From positions 10,817 to 74,816 of the forward strand of contig CAYIZP010000011.1 of the NCBI GenBank assembly GCA_964367905.1: a stretch of 64,000 bases of DNA, in the 5' to 3' direction. This DNA comes from CAUPWF01 sp964367905 (lineage in GTDB: Bacteria > Bacillota > Clostridia > Lachnospirales > Lachnospiraceae). Both the position numbers and the translations under genes were made by a program. Shown one piece after another: positions 25,471-34,787 of this stretch (its first letter is position 1; every line of letters begins with the position of its first letter). The notes beneath the pieces are model-generated. The model was not told where the DNA came from. It was given only the letters and a program-made list of their open reading frames with translations, and made no database searches.

Positions 25471-27353
25471 ATGCGAAAAATATCAGGAAATAAGTTATTG
25501 GTTAAGGCATTGAGAGAAGAAGGGGTAGATGTATTATTCGGGTATCCAGGTGGATATAATGTAGACATCTTGGATGAATTGTATAAGCAAGAGTATACCG
25601 ATGTGGTTTTGCCACGACATGAGCAGGGATTGATTCATGCGGCAGATGGATATGCGAGAGCGACAGGGAAAGTCGGTGTCTGTCTTGTTACCAGTGGACC
25701 AGGAGCTACGAATCTTGTTACTGGGATTGCAACTGCCAATTACGACAGCATTCCTCTTGTGTGTTTTACGGGTCAAGTACCTAGAAGCTTAATAGGAAAT
25801 GATGCATTTCAAGAAGTTGATATGGTCGGAATCACTAGAAGTATCTGTAAGTACGGTGTGACAGTTCGTAATCGTGAGGATTTGGGACGTATCATCAAGG
25901 ATGCATTCTATATTGCAAGAACGGGTCGTCCAGGACCAGTGGTCATTGACTTGCCGAGGGATATGATGGCGGAACTAGGAGATGCAATCTATCCAGAAGA
26001 AGTAAATATTCGTGGATATAAGCCAAATACCAGTGTACATATCGGACAATTAAAACGCGCCATTAAAATGTTAAATAAAGCAAAGAAACCACTTTTATTA
26101 GCTGGTGGAGGGGTGAATATTGCAGGGGCAAATGCATTATTTACCGAATTGGTTGAGAAGACAAAGATTCCGGTAGTGACAACGGTTATGGGTAAGGGAG
26201 CGATTCCATCGTCTAGTCCGTATTTTGTTGGTCATATGGGATTGCATGGCGCATATGCAGCTAATATGGCAGTAAGTGAGTGTGACTTATTATTTTCCAT
26301 CGGTGCCAGATTCAATGATAGAGTAACAGGTAAGATTCATGATTTTGCGCCACATGCGCAGATCATTCATGTGGATATTGATACAGCGTCAATTTCTAGA
26401 AATGTTCATGTAGATGTGCCGATTGTGGCAGATGCAAAAGAGACCTGCGAGAAATTATTGGAGTATGTGGAAGTTCATGAGACCGAAGCGTGGATGAATA
26501 CCATTTCACAGTGGAAGGAAGAACACCCATTGCAAGTGAAGAATCAAAATTCTGTAAATGCACAGAGTATTCTAGAAGAAGTAAATCGTCAGTTTGACGA
26601 AGCGATTATCGTATCGGATGTTGGGCAACACCAGATGTGGATTGCGCAGTTTGCAGAGGTGAATGAGAAGAAGAAGATTCTAATGTCAGGTGGTTTGGGA
26701 ACTATGGGATTCAGTTTCCCAGCAGCCATCGGTGCGAAACTTGGTAATCCAGATAAAACAGTCATCTCCATATCAGGGGATGGGGGATTCCAGATGAATC
26801 TTCAAGAATTCGCCACAGCAATCATTCAAGAACTACCGATTATTGTATGTGTGTTTAACAATCATAAGCTGGGAATGGTGCGTCAGATGCAGAAACTATT
26901 CTTTGGTAAGCGCTATATGTCTACTTGCTTGTGTGCGAGAAAGAGCTGTCAGGGAAATTGTGGCGACTCAGAGTTTGAATGTCCACCGTATGCACCAGAT
27001 TTTGTCAAGTTAGCGGAAAGCTATGGTGCGAAGGGAATTCGAGTGGAGAAGAATGAAGAGATTGCATCTGCATTCGAACTGGCGAAAAAAGAAACAAAGG
27101 TTCCTGTATTAATTGAATTTATGATAGATTGTGAAGAGTTGGTATTTCCGATGGTAAAAGGTGGAAAATCCCTAGANNNNNNNNNNNNNNNNNNNNNNNN
27201 NNNNNNNNNNNNNNNNNNNNNNNNNNNNNNNNNNNNNNNNNNNNNNNNNNNNNNNNNNNNNNNNNNNNNNNNNNNNTGATAGATTGTGAAGAGTTGGTAT
27301 TTCCGATGGTAAAAGGTGGAAAATCCCTAGAGCACATGATATTAGATTGTTAA
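25471..27353 (+). CDS. ilvB: Acetolactate synthase large subunit (interrupted by an assembly gap)
   Basis: ThDP enzyme making acetolactate or acetohydroxybutyrate for valine, leucine and isoleucine. The catalytic Glu is in PRHEQG, the ThDP/Mg site is SGDGGFQMN followed by FNNHKLGM, and the middle FAD-type domain is present. The 100 N at 27177-27276 are flanked by the same 55 bases. Removing the gap plus one copy gives 1728 bases, in frame, ending GGKSLEHMILDC and TAA at 27351, 575 residues. Unusual: a cysteine-rich insert with C486, C488, C493, C497 and C504 after KRYMST, absent from the second ilvB at 42751. Confidence 0.93.
27177..27276. other. Assembly gap, 100 N
   Basis: Exactly 100 N, the conventional size for an unknown gap. 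The 55 bases before it (27122-27176) and after it (27277-27331) are identical, so two contig ends overlap and the gap is probably not real. Confidence 0.95.
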
Positions 27354-27359
27354 GATAAT

Positions 27360-27413
27360 GTGAAAAATAGAATTTTTCACATGGCAATTTGTCCCTTTTG
27401 GGACAAAGTTGCC
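27360..27413 (+). other. Two consecutive hairpins between ilvB and ilvN
   Basis: GTGAAAAAT-AGA-ATTTTTCAC (27360-27380), then GGCAATTTGTCCC-TTTT-GGGACAAA(G)TTGCC (27383-27413). There is no T-run. Possible control of the ilvB:ilvN ratio or mRNA processing. Confidence 0.5.
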
Positions 27414-27441
27414 AGACAGTGAGAAAGTGAGGAAAATTAAG

Positions 27442-27951
27442 ATGGATCATACAATGCGTAAGAGATGGATTTCACTATATGTGGAGAATCAAGTCGGGGT
27501 ATTAGCGAAGATATCGGGCTTGTTTTCAGGAAAATGCTACAATATGGAGGGATTGACTGTAGGAACAACACAGGATCCTACGATATCTAGAATGACAATT
27601 GAAACTATGAGTGACGATGCGACCTATGAGCAGATTAAAAAGCAACTAAATCGAATGGTAGAAGTAATCAAGGTGATGGATTTTACAACCACATCCATTC
27701 ATATGAAGGAATTGATGTATGTAAAAGTGGAAAAATGTTCTCATACAGAGAAGACAGAGGTGTATCAGATTGCAGAGGCATTTGACTGCAAGGTAGTGGA
27801 CTATGGGAAAGATAGCGTGCTATTAGAATGTGTACAGACTTCCATGAAGAACAACTCATTAATCAAGTTATTGGATGAGAATTTTAAGTCGATTGAAGTC
27901 GTGCGTGGTGGAAGTGTAGGGATTGAATCGATTAGTGTGTCAGAACGATAG
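27442..27951 (+). CDS. ilvN: Acetolactate synthase small (regulatory) subunit
   Basis: Regulatory subunit of 169 residues giving valine feedback to the large subunit. The N-terminal ACT domain reads RWISLYVENQVGVLAKISGLFSG followed by NMEGLTVGTTQDP (about 7-80); the C-terminal half is the ALS small-subunit dimer domain. ATG 27442 has GTGAGGAAAA upstream; an earlier in-frame ATG at 27409 lies in a hairpin and is not favoured. It is the only small subunit gene here although there are two large-subunit genes. Confidence 0.92.
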   Translation: MDHTMRKRWISLYVENQVGVLAKISGLFSGKCYNMEGLTVGTTQDPTISRMTIETMSDDATYEQIKKQLNRMVEVIKVMDFTTTSIHMKELMYVKVEKCSHTEKTEVYQIAEAFDCKVVDYGKDSVLLECVQTSMKNNSLIKLLDENFKSIEVVRGGSVGIESISVSER

Positions 27952-27995
27952 GTCAACAAGAACAAGGTAGATAGAATAAAGAAAGAGGGCTGAAA

Positions 27996-29021
27996 ATGGA
28001 AAAAAAAGATTTGGACTGGGGAAATATCGGATTCGGATATATGCCAACAGAGAAAAGATATGTAGCAAACTATGTAAATGGTGCATGGGATGCGGGTGGA
28101 TTGATTGAAGATGCTACCATTACAATGAGTGAGTGTGCTGGTGTGCTTCAATATGCACAGACGATATTCGAGGGCTTAAAAGCATATACAACCAAGGATG
28201 GAAAAATTGTAACATTTCGTCCAGACCTAAATGGGCAGAGATTAATGGACTCGGCTGTTCGTATGGAGATGCCACAATTTCCAGTTGAAAGATTTGTAGA
28301 GGCAGTTGGAGAAGTAGTCAAGGCAAATGCAGCGTGGGTGCCACCATATGGTTCGGGCGCGAGCTTATACCTGAGACCATATATGTTTGGAATAAATCCA
28401 GTCATCGGTGTAAAACCAGCAGATGACTATCAATTCCGTTGCTTTGCAACACCAGTTGGACCATATTTCAAAGGTGGAGCAAAACCGCTGACATTGAAAG
28501 TGAGTGAATTCGACCGTGCTGCTCCACATGGAACAGGGAATGTGAAAGCTGGGCTAAACTATGCGATGAGCCTATATGCAATCCAGACTGCACACCGCGA
28601 GGGATTCGATGAGAACTTATACCTAGATGCTCAGACGAGAACAAAGGTAGAAGAGACAGGGGGAGCGAACTTCATCTTCGTAACGAAGGACAACAAGATT
28701 ATAACACCGAAATCACCAACCATCCTGCCATCTATTACAAGACGATCTCTTATGTATGTGGCAGAAAAGTACTTGGGACTTGAAGTAGAAGAAAGAGAAG
28801 TATACATCGATGAAGTGAAAGACTTTGCAGAATGCGGACTTTGTGGAACTGCAGCAGTTATCTCTCCAGTAGGAAAGATTGTAAACAAGGGAGAAGAAAT
28901 CTGCTTCCCAAGCGGCATGGAGGCAATGGGAACAATTATAAAGAAACTATATGACACATTGACAGGAATTCAGATGGGTGAGATAGAAGCACCAGAGGGC
29001 TGGATTGTAGAGTGGATGTAA
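27996..29021 (+). CDS. ilvE: Branched-chain amino acid aminotransferase
   Basis: PLP class IV aminotransferase of 341 residues that makes the last step to valine, leucine and isoleucine. The PLP lysine is K184 in NVKAGLNYA. Other family marks are TIFEGLKAY, SGASLYLRPYMFG, EETGGANFIFV and ECGLCGTAAVISPVG. An SD-like GAGGGC precedes the ATG. Third gene of the T-box operon, followed by a terminator. Confidence 0.95.
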   Translation: MEKKDLDWGNIGFGYMPTEKRYVANYVNGAWDAGGLIEDATITMSECAGVLQYAQTIFEGLKAYTTKDGKIVTFRPDLNGQRLMDSAVRMEMPQFPVERFVEAVGEVVKANAAWVPPYGSGASLYLRPYMFGINPVIGVKPADDYQFRCFATPVGPYFKGGAKPLTLKVSEFDRAAPHGTGNVKAGLNYAMSLYAIQTAHREGFDENLYLDAQTRTKVEETGGANFIFVTKDNKIITPKSPTILPSITRRSLMYVAEKYLGLEVEEREVYIDEVKDFAECGLCGTAAVISPVGKIVNKGEEICFPSGMEAMGTIIKKLYDTLTGIQMGEIEAPEGWIVEWM

Positions 29022-29040
29022 TTAGTTAAAATATAACAAA

Positions 29041-29075
29041 AAGAGAGTGGAGACTTGAGTGTCTGCTCTCTTTTT
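29041..29075 (+). terminator. Terminator after ilvE
   Basis: AGAGAG-TGG-AGAC / GTCT-G-CTCTCT imperfect stem with a five-T tail. Confidence 0.75.
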
Positions 29076-29992
29076 CTACACAACCGCCTCTACTATCGTC
29101 TTCCCATTAAGGTCAACATGCTTTACCCCAACAACCTTTTCTGGTTGAAATTAAAGCTCAGCATATACCCTTTTTGTAATCCATAATAATCCAATATTCG
29201 GTAAGTTGTTGTTCTCCACGTTGGTTATATTCATCGCCACGCCATATCTTCATCTCGATAATGTATTGTTTGCCGCGATAATCAATAATAACATCAGTAC
29301 GACTGATGTCACATGTCTGTGCTTCTATGATGTAATGATCTATTTCTGATATATTCATACCAGTTAAATGATCCTGTTCATATTCTCTAAGCATAGTAGC
29401 GATGTCACCTGCTGAAAAACTCATGTCTATATCAAAATCCGCAGCGATATTCCAAGGACTATTGGTCTTGGAGTCTTGTTCGGGGTGTAGTTTCATCTTT
29501 AGGTTCTTGATGTCGTGAACTCCAGCTAAGATTACAGCGTGAAATGTAGGGGTATAGTCACGGTCTAAATAGTAGCCACGCAATTTCGCTAGGAACTCTA
29601 AAAATATTTGGTTGTTTGTTGCGCTATCAACCTCATCGATCATCAAGACAATAGGTTTATCAGACAGAGTGCATATATTAGCGATTTCTACAAATAAATC
29701 GACTAAATCCATAGGGGATTCGCTTTTCTCTAAGTAGTTGGTTAAGGTATGCAGTTCACTTGTAACTGGTGCATAGGTACATACTCGGCTAAGTCTATTT
29801 ATATACGCAACAGCAAAGGCTTTCGTAAATTCATGTTCACTTTGGAATTTTGCCATGCTCATTTGGACTTGAAAATCAAAACTAACAACATAGTAATCAG
29901 TACTCAGAAAATGTGATAGAGCACGTAAGGTCGTAGTTTTTCCAAATTGTCTTGCTCTATTGATAGTAAAATATTTACCGTTATCTACGACG
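29076..29992 (-). pseudogene. AAA-ATPase-like protein (DUF1703 type), 5'-truncated with 3' frameshifts
   Basis: Minus-strand remnant. It opens abruptly at VVDNGKYFTINRARQFGKTTTLRAL (Walker A in the GKTTTL segment), with no start codon and about 50 N-terminal residues missing. It runs through IVLMIDEVDSATNN (Walker B) to the PD-(D/E)XK-like end TDVIIDYRGKQYIIEMKIWRG. The expected tail GYMLSFNFNQ...VVGVKHVDLNGKTIVEAVV is present, but in two other frames. Each shift is explained by one missing A in an A-run (near 29171 and 29141). The ATG at 29862 would give 234 residues lacking Walker A. Confidence 0.75.
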
Positions 29993-30337
29993 AAGGATCC
30001 AGTATATTATACAGGAATGATTCTTGACAATGCAATCAATGTAGGAAGAGGAATTATAACCAGTGAGGAACTCAAATCGCTAAAGGCGAAAGTGCAAATT
30101 GTAGATGCGAGAAGCGCAAGTGACTATGAGAAGAAAGGGCGAGTACTTGATGCAGTGAACATCCCACAAGCAAAACTAAGAGGGGATAATTTGCCGTTGG
30201 ATAAAGAGGTATTGACAGTGACTTACTGCAATAAGGGAGTGACAGGAAATGCAGCACAGAATATCTTGATCAACCAAGGTTTTGATAAGGTGTTGAATTT
30301 GTCAGGTGGACATAAGTTCTTCAAAGGGACTTTATGA
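29993..30337 (+). pseudogene. C-terminal rhodanese fragment of a CoA-disulfide reductase/NADH oxidase-type protein
   Basis: Begins without a start at KDPVYYTGMILDNAIN, which is the end of the dimerisation domain of FAD-dependent CoA-disulfide reductases. A rhodanese domain follows (VQIVDARSASDYEKKGRVLDAVNIPQAKL, then TYCNKGVTGNAAQ with the active Cys). The FAD and NAD domains (over 400 residues) are missing. Upstream bases on this strand belong to the ATPase remnant on the other strand, so a TTG at 29960 is a chance start. The sulfurtransferase loop is intact, but expression is doubtful. Confidence 0.75.
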
Positions 30338-30366
30338 TTGATATTTCTGTCAATTAGTGCTAATAT
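30338..30366 (+). promoter_or_regulatory. Promoter of the diguanylate cyclase gene
   Basis: TTGATA, 17-base spacer, TAATAT. It begins at the stop codon of the rhodanese fragment. Confidence 0.7.
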
Positions 30367-30402
30367 GTAAGTATCTATTTTGAAAGACTAATGGGGTGAA
30401 AT

Positions 30403-32016
30403 ATGGATAAGTATATTTTGAGAGTTGCCATAATTGGTGACCAGAGTATTGAAGCATCCATACAGAACATGGGAGCAATAGATAGACTTACTGTAGAATG
30501 CAAGAAAGCAGATATGAACGATGTGGCAAGCTATGACAAGGCAGATGTAATTGTACTTGATGAAGTTGCTACTTATGAGAATTTGCAAGTGGTTTCCTGC
30601 AATAAAGCAGACTATGCAGTAGTTGTTTCTAATTGCTCTGTAGAGCGATTTGTTGAATTGTCAGAAGAAGACAAGGCTTGCTTGTTTGATGTATGGATTA
30701 TTACGGATGTGAAGTTGTATGAATATCGAATCAAGCAATTCATGTATCGAATGCGAGATTATATGGATGCAGAGCTTGTAGAACGACAATTAGAGACACT
30801 GATTGACAGTGTTCCAGATTTGATATGGTATAAAGACACAGTAGGTGCGCATATCAAAGTGAACGAAAGTTTTTGTGATACCGTCAATAAAACAAAAGAC
30901 CAGATTAAATATCGAGGACATTGTTATATTTGGGATCTTGATATGGATGAGTATGAGCAAGGTGAATTTGTTTGTATGGAGACAGAAGAGGTTGTAATAG
31001 AAGAGCAGGGCACATTTTTATTTGATGAAAAAGTGAAGATTGGCGATGAGATGCGTCAGCTTAAGACTTATAAATCGGCTATAGTTGGTAGAAATGGAGA
31101 GACGATTGGTACTGTAGGACTTGCACGAGATGTTACAGATATATGGAACACACATGAAGAATTTACTACACTAATCAATAATCTACCATTTCCGATGATG
31201 ATTATTACTGATAAAAATGAATTTGTTAGTGCTAATAGCGAGTTTGATGAAATTTTTGGATCACAAGACCCAGAGGGAGATTTTCTATTAAAAGAATTTG
31301 GTGATAAATTTTTTGACAAAGACATTTCTATGGAGGGTAAGTTAGAGGATAAAATTATTTGTGAAATGAATCTGGAGTATACTACTAAGGTGTTTTCTAT
31401 AGAGAAAAGTGCTATCTATGATGTGTTTCATGAATTGACAGGTTTCTTCTATATATTTAATGATATAACGACTCAGAAGGAATATGAGCAAAAGTTACGA
31501 GCAATTTCACTGACAGATGAGCTTACAGGAATTAGCAATCGAATGGCTGTACGAAACTACTTTGAATCGAACACTGATTTTATGGTTAAGAATAAAGTAT
31601 CCGTTACGATTATGATGATGGATATTGACTATTTTAAACAGTATAATGATAATTACGGACACCTAAGTGGTGATCATGTTCTAGAAACGGTTGGTGAGAT
31701 TCTTGAAGATTTGAATGCGGACAAGGATGTGTTTGTTGCTAGATATGGAGGAGAAGAATTCTTACTTGTTGCTCAGAACAAAACAATAAAAGAAGCGAGA
31801 GGATTAGCAGAACAGATAAGAGCCCAACTAGATGCGAGTGATATCAAGCATGAGTATTCCTTGGCTTCTGACGTAGTTACCATTAGTATAGGAGTGGCCT
31901 ATTATAGTTATGTATCAGAAGAAGATAAAGTAGCAACTCTTATTAATAAAGCAGATAAATTATTGTATAGAGCTAAGTATTCAGGTAGAAATCAATACAA
32001 ATTTGAAGAATATTAA
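30403..32016 (+). CDS. PAS-GGDEF diguanylate cyclase
   Basis: 537-residue soluble sensor enzyme that makes cyclic di-GMP. An N-terminal region (1-120) looks like an unrecognised response domain. Two PAS-like domains follow (about 125-250, with LIDSVPDLIWYKDTVG, and about 255-350, with LINNLPFPMMIITDKNEF). The GGDEF domain is about 360-535. The active loop is GGEEF (449-453) and the metal site DIDYFKQYNDNYGH. The RxxD inhibitory site upstream of GGEEF is absent (ADKD), so product feedback may be lacking. No membrane segments. Confidence 0.9.
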   Translation: MDKYILRVAIIGDQSIEASIQNMGAIDRLTVECKKADMNDVASYDKADVIVLDEVATYENLQVVSCNKADYAVVVSNCSVERFVELSEEDKACLFDVWIITDVKLYEYRIKQFMYRMRDYMDAELVERQLETLIDSVPDLIWYKDTVGAHIKVNESFCDTVNKTKDQIKYRGHCYIWDLDMDEYEQGEFVCMETEEVVIEEQGTFLFDEKVKIGDEMRQLKTYKSAIVGRNGETIGTVGLARDVTDIWNTHEEFTTLINNLPFPMMIITDKNEFVSANSEFDEIFGSQDPEGDFLLKEFGDKFFDKDISMEGKLEDKIICEMNLEYTTKVFSIEKSAIYDVFHELTGFFYIFNDITTQKEYEQKLRAISLTDELTGISNRMAVRNYFESNTDFMVKNKVSVTIMMMDIDYFKQYNDNYGHLSGDHVLETVGEILEDLNADKDVFVARYGGEEFLLVAQNKTIKEARGLAEQIRAQLDASDIKHEYSLASDVVTISIGVAYYSYVSEEDKVATLINKADKLLYRAKYSGRNQYKFEEY

Positions 32017-32069
32017 AATAGCTAGACCCCGATTAACTTTTGTTAGAAGTTAGTCGGGGTTTAGCTATT
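32017..32069 (+). terminator. Long hairpin after the diguanylate cyclase gene
   Basis: 23-bp stem: AATAGCTA...CCCCGA pairs with TCGGGG...TAGCTATT, two G-T pairs, 7-base loop. There is no long T-run. It probably ends transcription in front of the two-component promoter. Confidence 0.6.
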
Positions 32070-32097
32070 GTTAAATAAATCTTAAAGAGTTATACTG

Positions 32098-32127
32098 TTG
32101 ATATTTAAAGAACAAAATAAGTATAAT
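32098..32127 (+). promoter_or_regulatory. Promoter of the two-component operon
   Basis: TTGATA, 18-base spacer, TATAAT. It would give a very short leader (about 18 bases) before ATG 32152. Confidence 0.65.
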
Positions 32128-32151
32128 AATCACATGAGGAGGGCGGGCGCC

Positions 32152-32853
32152 ATGTATAATATATTAATTTGCGATGATGAGAAGGATATTGTGAATGCAT
32201 TGAAGATTTATCTTACAGATAGTAGCTTCTGTTTATATGAGGCTTTCGACGGGAAGCAGGCAGTTGAGACAGTGAGAAACCAGGAAATTCATCTGGTGCT
32301 TATGGATATCATGATGCCAAATATGGATGGAATTCAAGCAATGGTTAAGATTCGGGAAATCAGCAATGTGCCAGTGATTCTATTGACGGCAAAGGGTGAA
32401 GATGCAGATAAGATTCTTGGATTGACGGTTGGGGCGGATGATTATGTCACGAAACCATTTAACCCGATCGAGGTAGTAGCGAGAGTGAAATCACAGTTAC
32501 GTCGATATACACAACTGGGGGCAAGTGCCAGCGGTGAGAAAAGTGGAGCGATTAAGATTGGTGGAATAGAACTAGATAATAAGTCGAAGACGGTTACTCT
32601 AGATGGAGAAATTGTTACCTTAACACCGATTGAATTTGATATCTTAAAGCTATTTATGGAGAATCCAAATTGTGTTTATTCTCCTACTGAAATCTATCAA
32701 TTGGTATGGAAGGACACTCCATTTGGAAGCGAAAGTACAGTTGCAGTCCATATTCGTCATCTGAGAGAGAAGTTAGAGATTAATCCCTCGGAACCTAGAT
32801 ATCTAAAAGCGGTCTGGGGGCAGGGATATAAACTAGAAAGAGGTAATGTATGA
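32152..32853 (+). CDS. OmpR/PhoB-type response regulator
   Basis: Two-component regulator of 233 residues. The receiver domain has the acidic pair DD in ICDDEKD and phosphorylation site D52 (LVLMDIMMPNMDG), T in LLTAKG and K in TKPF. The C-terminal winged helix (about 135-230) ends YLKAVWGQGYKL. ATG 32152 has a full SD GAGGAGGG 8 bases upstream. Its stop overlaps the histidine kinase start as ATGA, so the pair is translationally coupled. Confidence 0.95.
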   Translation: MYNILICDDEKDIVNALKIYLTDSSFCLYEAFDGKQAVETVRNQEIHLVLMDIMMPNMDGIQAMVKIREISNVPVILLTAKGEDADKILGLTVGADDYVTKPFNPIEVVARVKSQLRRYTQLGASASGEKSGAIKIGGIELDNKSKTVTLDGEIVTLTPIEFDILKLFMENPNCVYSPTEIYQLVWKDTPFGSESTVAVHIRHLREKLEINPSEPRYLKAVWGQGYKLERGNV

Positions 32854-34745
32854 GAAGAAGTCTAGCGGCTAGGATTCTAGCCTTTGTATTGTGGTTTGTA
32901 TGTGGCGTTATCGCTGTTGGGAGTGGAGTAGGTGGAGCACTGATGCTTGACCAAGGAATATTTTACACAACTCAAGAAGAGTATGAATATGAGTTATTTG
33001 AAGAAAAAATAGGGGGAGATATAGAATATAAGCTCTTTCATGCTTTTTTTGCTACAGATGAAATTGATCTGACTGTTTTGGACGAGTGGAATCGTTCTAC
33101 CAATCTGGGAGTTCAATTAGCGTATGTGGATTCTGATTTAGTGAATCATGGGTATGTGACAGAGGTGTTGAACGAAGAATCAGCATATAGATATGAACGT
33201 GAATATAAGATGCGAGACATTTATAGCTGGCATACGGATGGTCAAACGCCACTAGAAGAATATGAGGAGTGGCATCCGGAGGTAAATTGGGATAGTACAA
33301 TAAGAGTTACCGTTGTGATCGATGATAATTTTACGGAAGTAGACGAGTATTACTGGGCAAATTTTATCTTGAACATTGCATTCGCTTTGCGTGGAGTTAT
33401 CTGGATAATTATGGTGTTTTCGGCGATTTTATCGATTGCGTGCTTTATCTTCTTACTATGGTCGGCTGGTTACCATAAGGGAAGTGAGGAGCCAGTGGCA
33501 TGTGGAACCACAAGAATCCCTTGCGATGTGTTTTATATTGGATATCCGATTGTAACAGTTAGCATCGTAGCAATCATAAATAATACGTATTATTTTTATG
33601 ATGAATGGATTTTGCTAATGTTTGTGTATTTAATTATCACAGCAATGCTTCTGCTGATGGATATCTTTGCCAGAACAAGAACAAAGCATTGGTGGAAATA
33701 TTCCTTAATTAATCGTATTTTTAGAAGGATATTCATACAATTAAAACATACTCCACTCATCTTATTTGCTGTGGTTGCTTATTTTGGTTTTTCATTTTTG
33801 TTCTTTTTGATGACAATGGCTGTCGGATTTTTTGGAGTATTTCTTTGGGGAATGTTAAACCTAGGGCTATTTGCACTTACCATATATAGTTTTATCATGA
33901 TTAAGAAACTTTATGCCAGTAGCAATTTGCTAGCACAGGGGGATTTTGAACACAAAGCAGATACGAAGGGTATGATTGGGGAATATCATGGAGTAGCCAT
34001 GAACTTGAATGCAATTGCAGAGGGCATGGATAAGGCTGTGGAGGAGAAGATGAGGAGTGAGCGATTTAAGACGGAGCTTATCTCTAATGTCAGCCATGAT
34101 ATCAAGACACCTCTTACTTCTATCATTAATTATGCTGATTTATTGAATAAGGAAGTAGAGAAAGAGGAATTAAATCGCGAGAAGATGCAAGAGTATGGAA
34201 GTGTCTTGTTGAACAACTCCAATCGGCTGAAGAAACTAACAGAGGATCTAATAGAGGTATCGAAGGCATCTACGGGTAATGTGGAACTACAATTAGAAGA
34301 GTGTAATTTAGGGGTATTGTTACAACAAACAGTAGGAGAATATGATGAGAAACTGAGGAATGTACAATTGGAGATGGTGTTGAAAGGTGAAGAGGAACCG
34401 TTGGTTATCATGGCGGATAGTCGACATATCTGGAGGGTATTCGACAATTTGATGAATAATATCTGTAAGTATGCACAACCAGGAACTAGAGTGTATCTAT
34501 CGACTGCGAAGAAGGCTAATAGGATAGAAGTTGCATTTAAGAATACATCAAAGTATGCACTAGATATGGATGGGGATACATTGGTGGAACGATTTGTAAG
34601 GGGGGATAACTCAAGACACTCAGAAGGAAGTGGATTGGGACTGTCCATTGCTAAGAGTCTCGTGGAGTTACAAGGAGGAACATTTGAACTATATGTGGAT
34701 GGAGATTTATTTAAAATAGTGCTGGTTTTTGTCGAAAAAACATGA
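32850..34745 (+). CDS. Membrane sensor histidine kinase
   Basis: 631-residue partner of the response regulator. Membrane helix 1 is at about 8-33. An acidic, Tyr/Glu-rich outer domain follows (about 35-170). A cluster of five or six helices (about 172-345) comes next, more than usual for such kinases. Then come a HAMP-like stretch, a HisKA domain with H416 (SNVSHDIKTPLTS) and a HATPase domain with NNICKYAQPGTRV and EGSGLGLSIAKSLV. The signal is unknown. Related sensors in Firmicutes often react to cell-wall stress, and the amidase next door fits that. Confidence 0.92.
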   Translation: MRRSLAARILAFVLWFVCGVIAVGSGVGGALMLDQGIFYTTQEEYEYELFEEKIGGDIEYKLFHAFFATDEIDLTVLDEWNRSTNLGVQLAYVDSDLVNHGYVTEVLNEESAYRYEREYKMRDIYSWHTDGQTPLEEYEEWHPEVNWDSTIRVTVVIDDNFTEVDEYYWANFILNIAFALRGVIWIIMVFSAILSIACFIFLLWSAGYHKGSEEPVACGTTRIPCDVFYIGYPIVTVSIVAIINNTYYFYDEWILLMFVYLIITAMLLLMDIFARTRTKHWWKYSLINRIFRRIFIQLKHTPLILFAVVAYFGFSFLFFLMTMAVGFFGVFLWGMLNLGLFALTIYSFIMIKKLYASSNLLAQGDFEHKADTKGMIGEYHGVAMNLNAIAEGMDKAVEEKMRSERFKTELISNVSHDIKTPLTSIINYADLLNKEVEKEELNREKMQEYGSVLLNNSNRLKKLTEDLIEVSKASTGNVELQLEECNLGVLLQQTVGEYDEKLRNVQLEMVLKGEEEPLVIMADSRHIWRVFDNLMNNICKYAQPGTRVYLSTAKKANRIEVAFKNTSKYALDMDGDTLVERFVRGDNSRHSEGSGLGLSIAKSLVELQGGTFELYVDGDLFKIVLVFVEKT

Positions 34746-34787
34746 CATAATATAAGTTGAGAAAAATGGAAAGTGGATGGTTGACAG

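Noticed and set aside
27122..27331. A tandem duplication within ilvB
   Set aside because: The copies are exactly identical and separated by exactly 100 N; collapsing them restores the frame and stop, so contig overlap is the simpler reading.
29960..29992. TTG start for the rhodanese fragment
   Set aside because: These bases encode the ATPase remnant on the opposite strand, and recognisable oxidoreductase sequence begins only at 29993.
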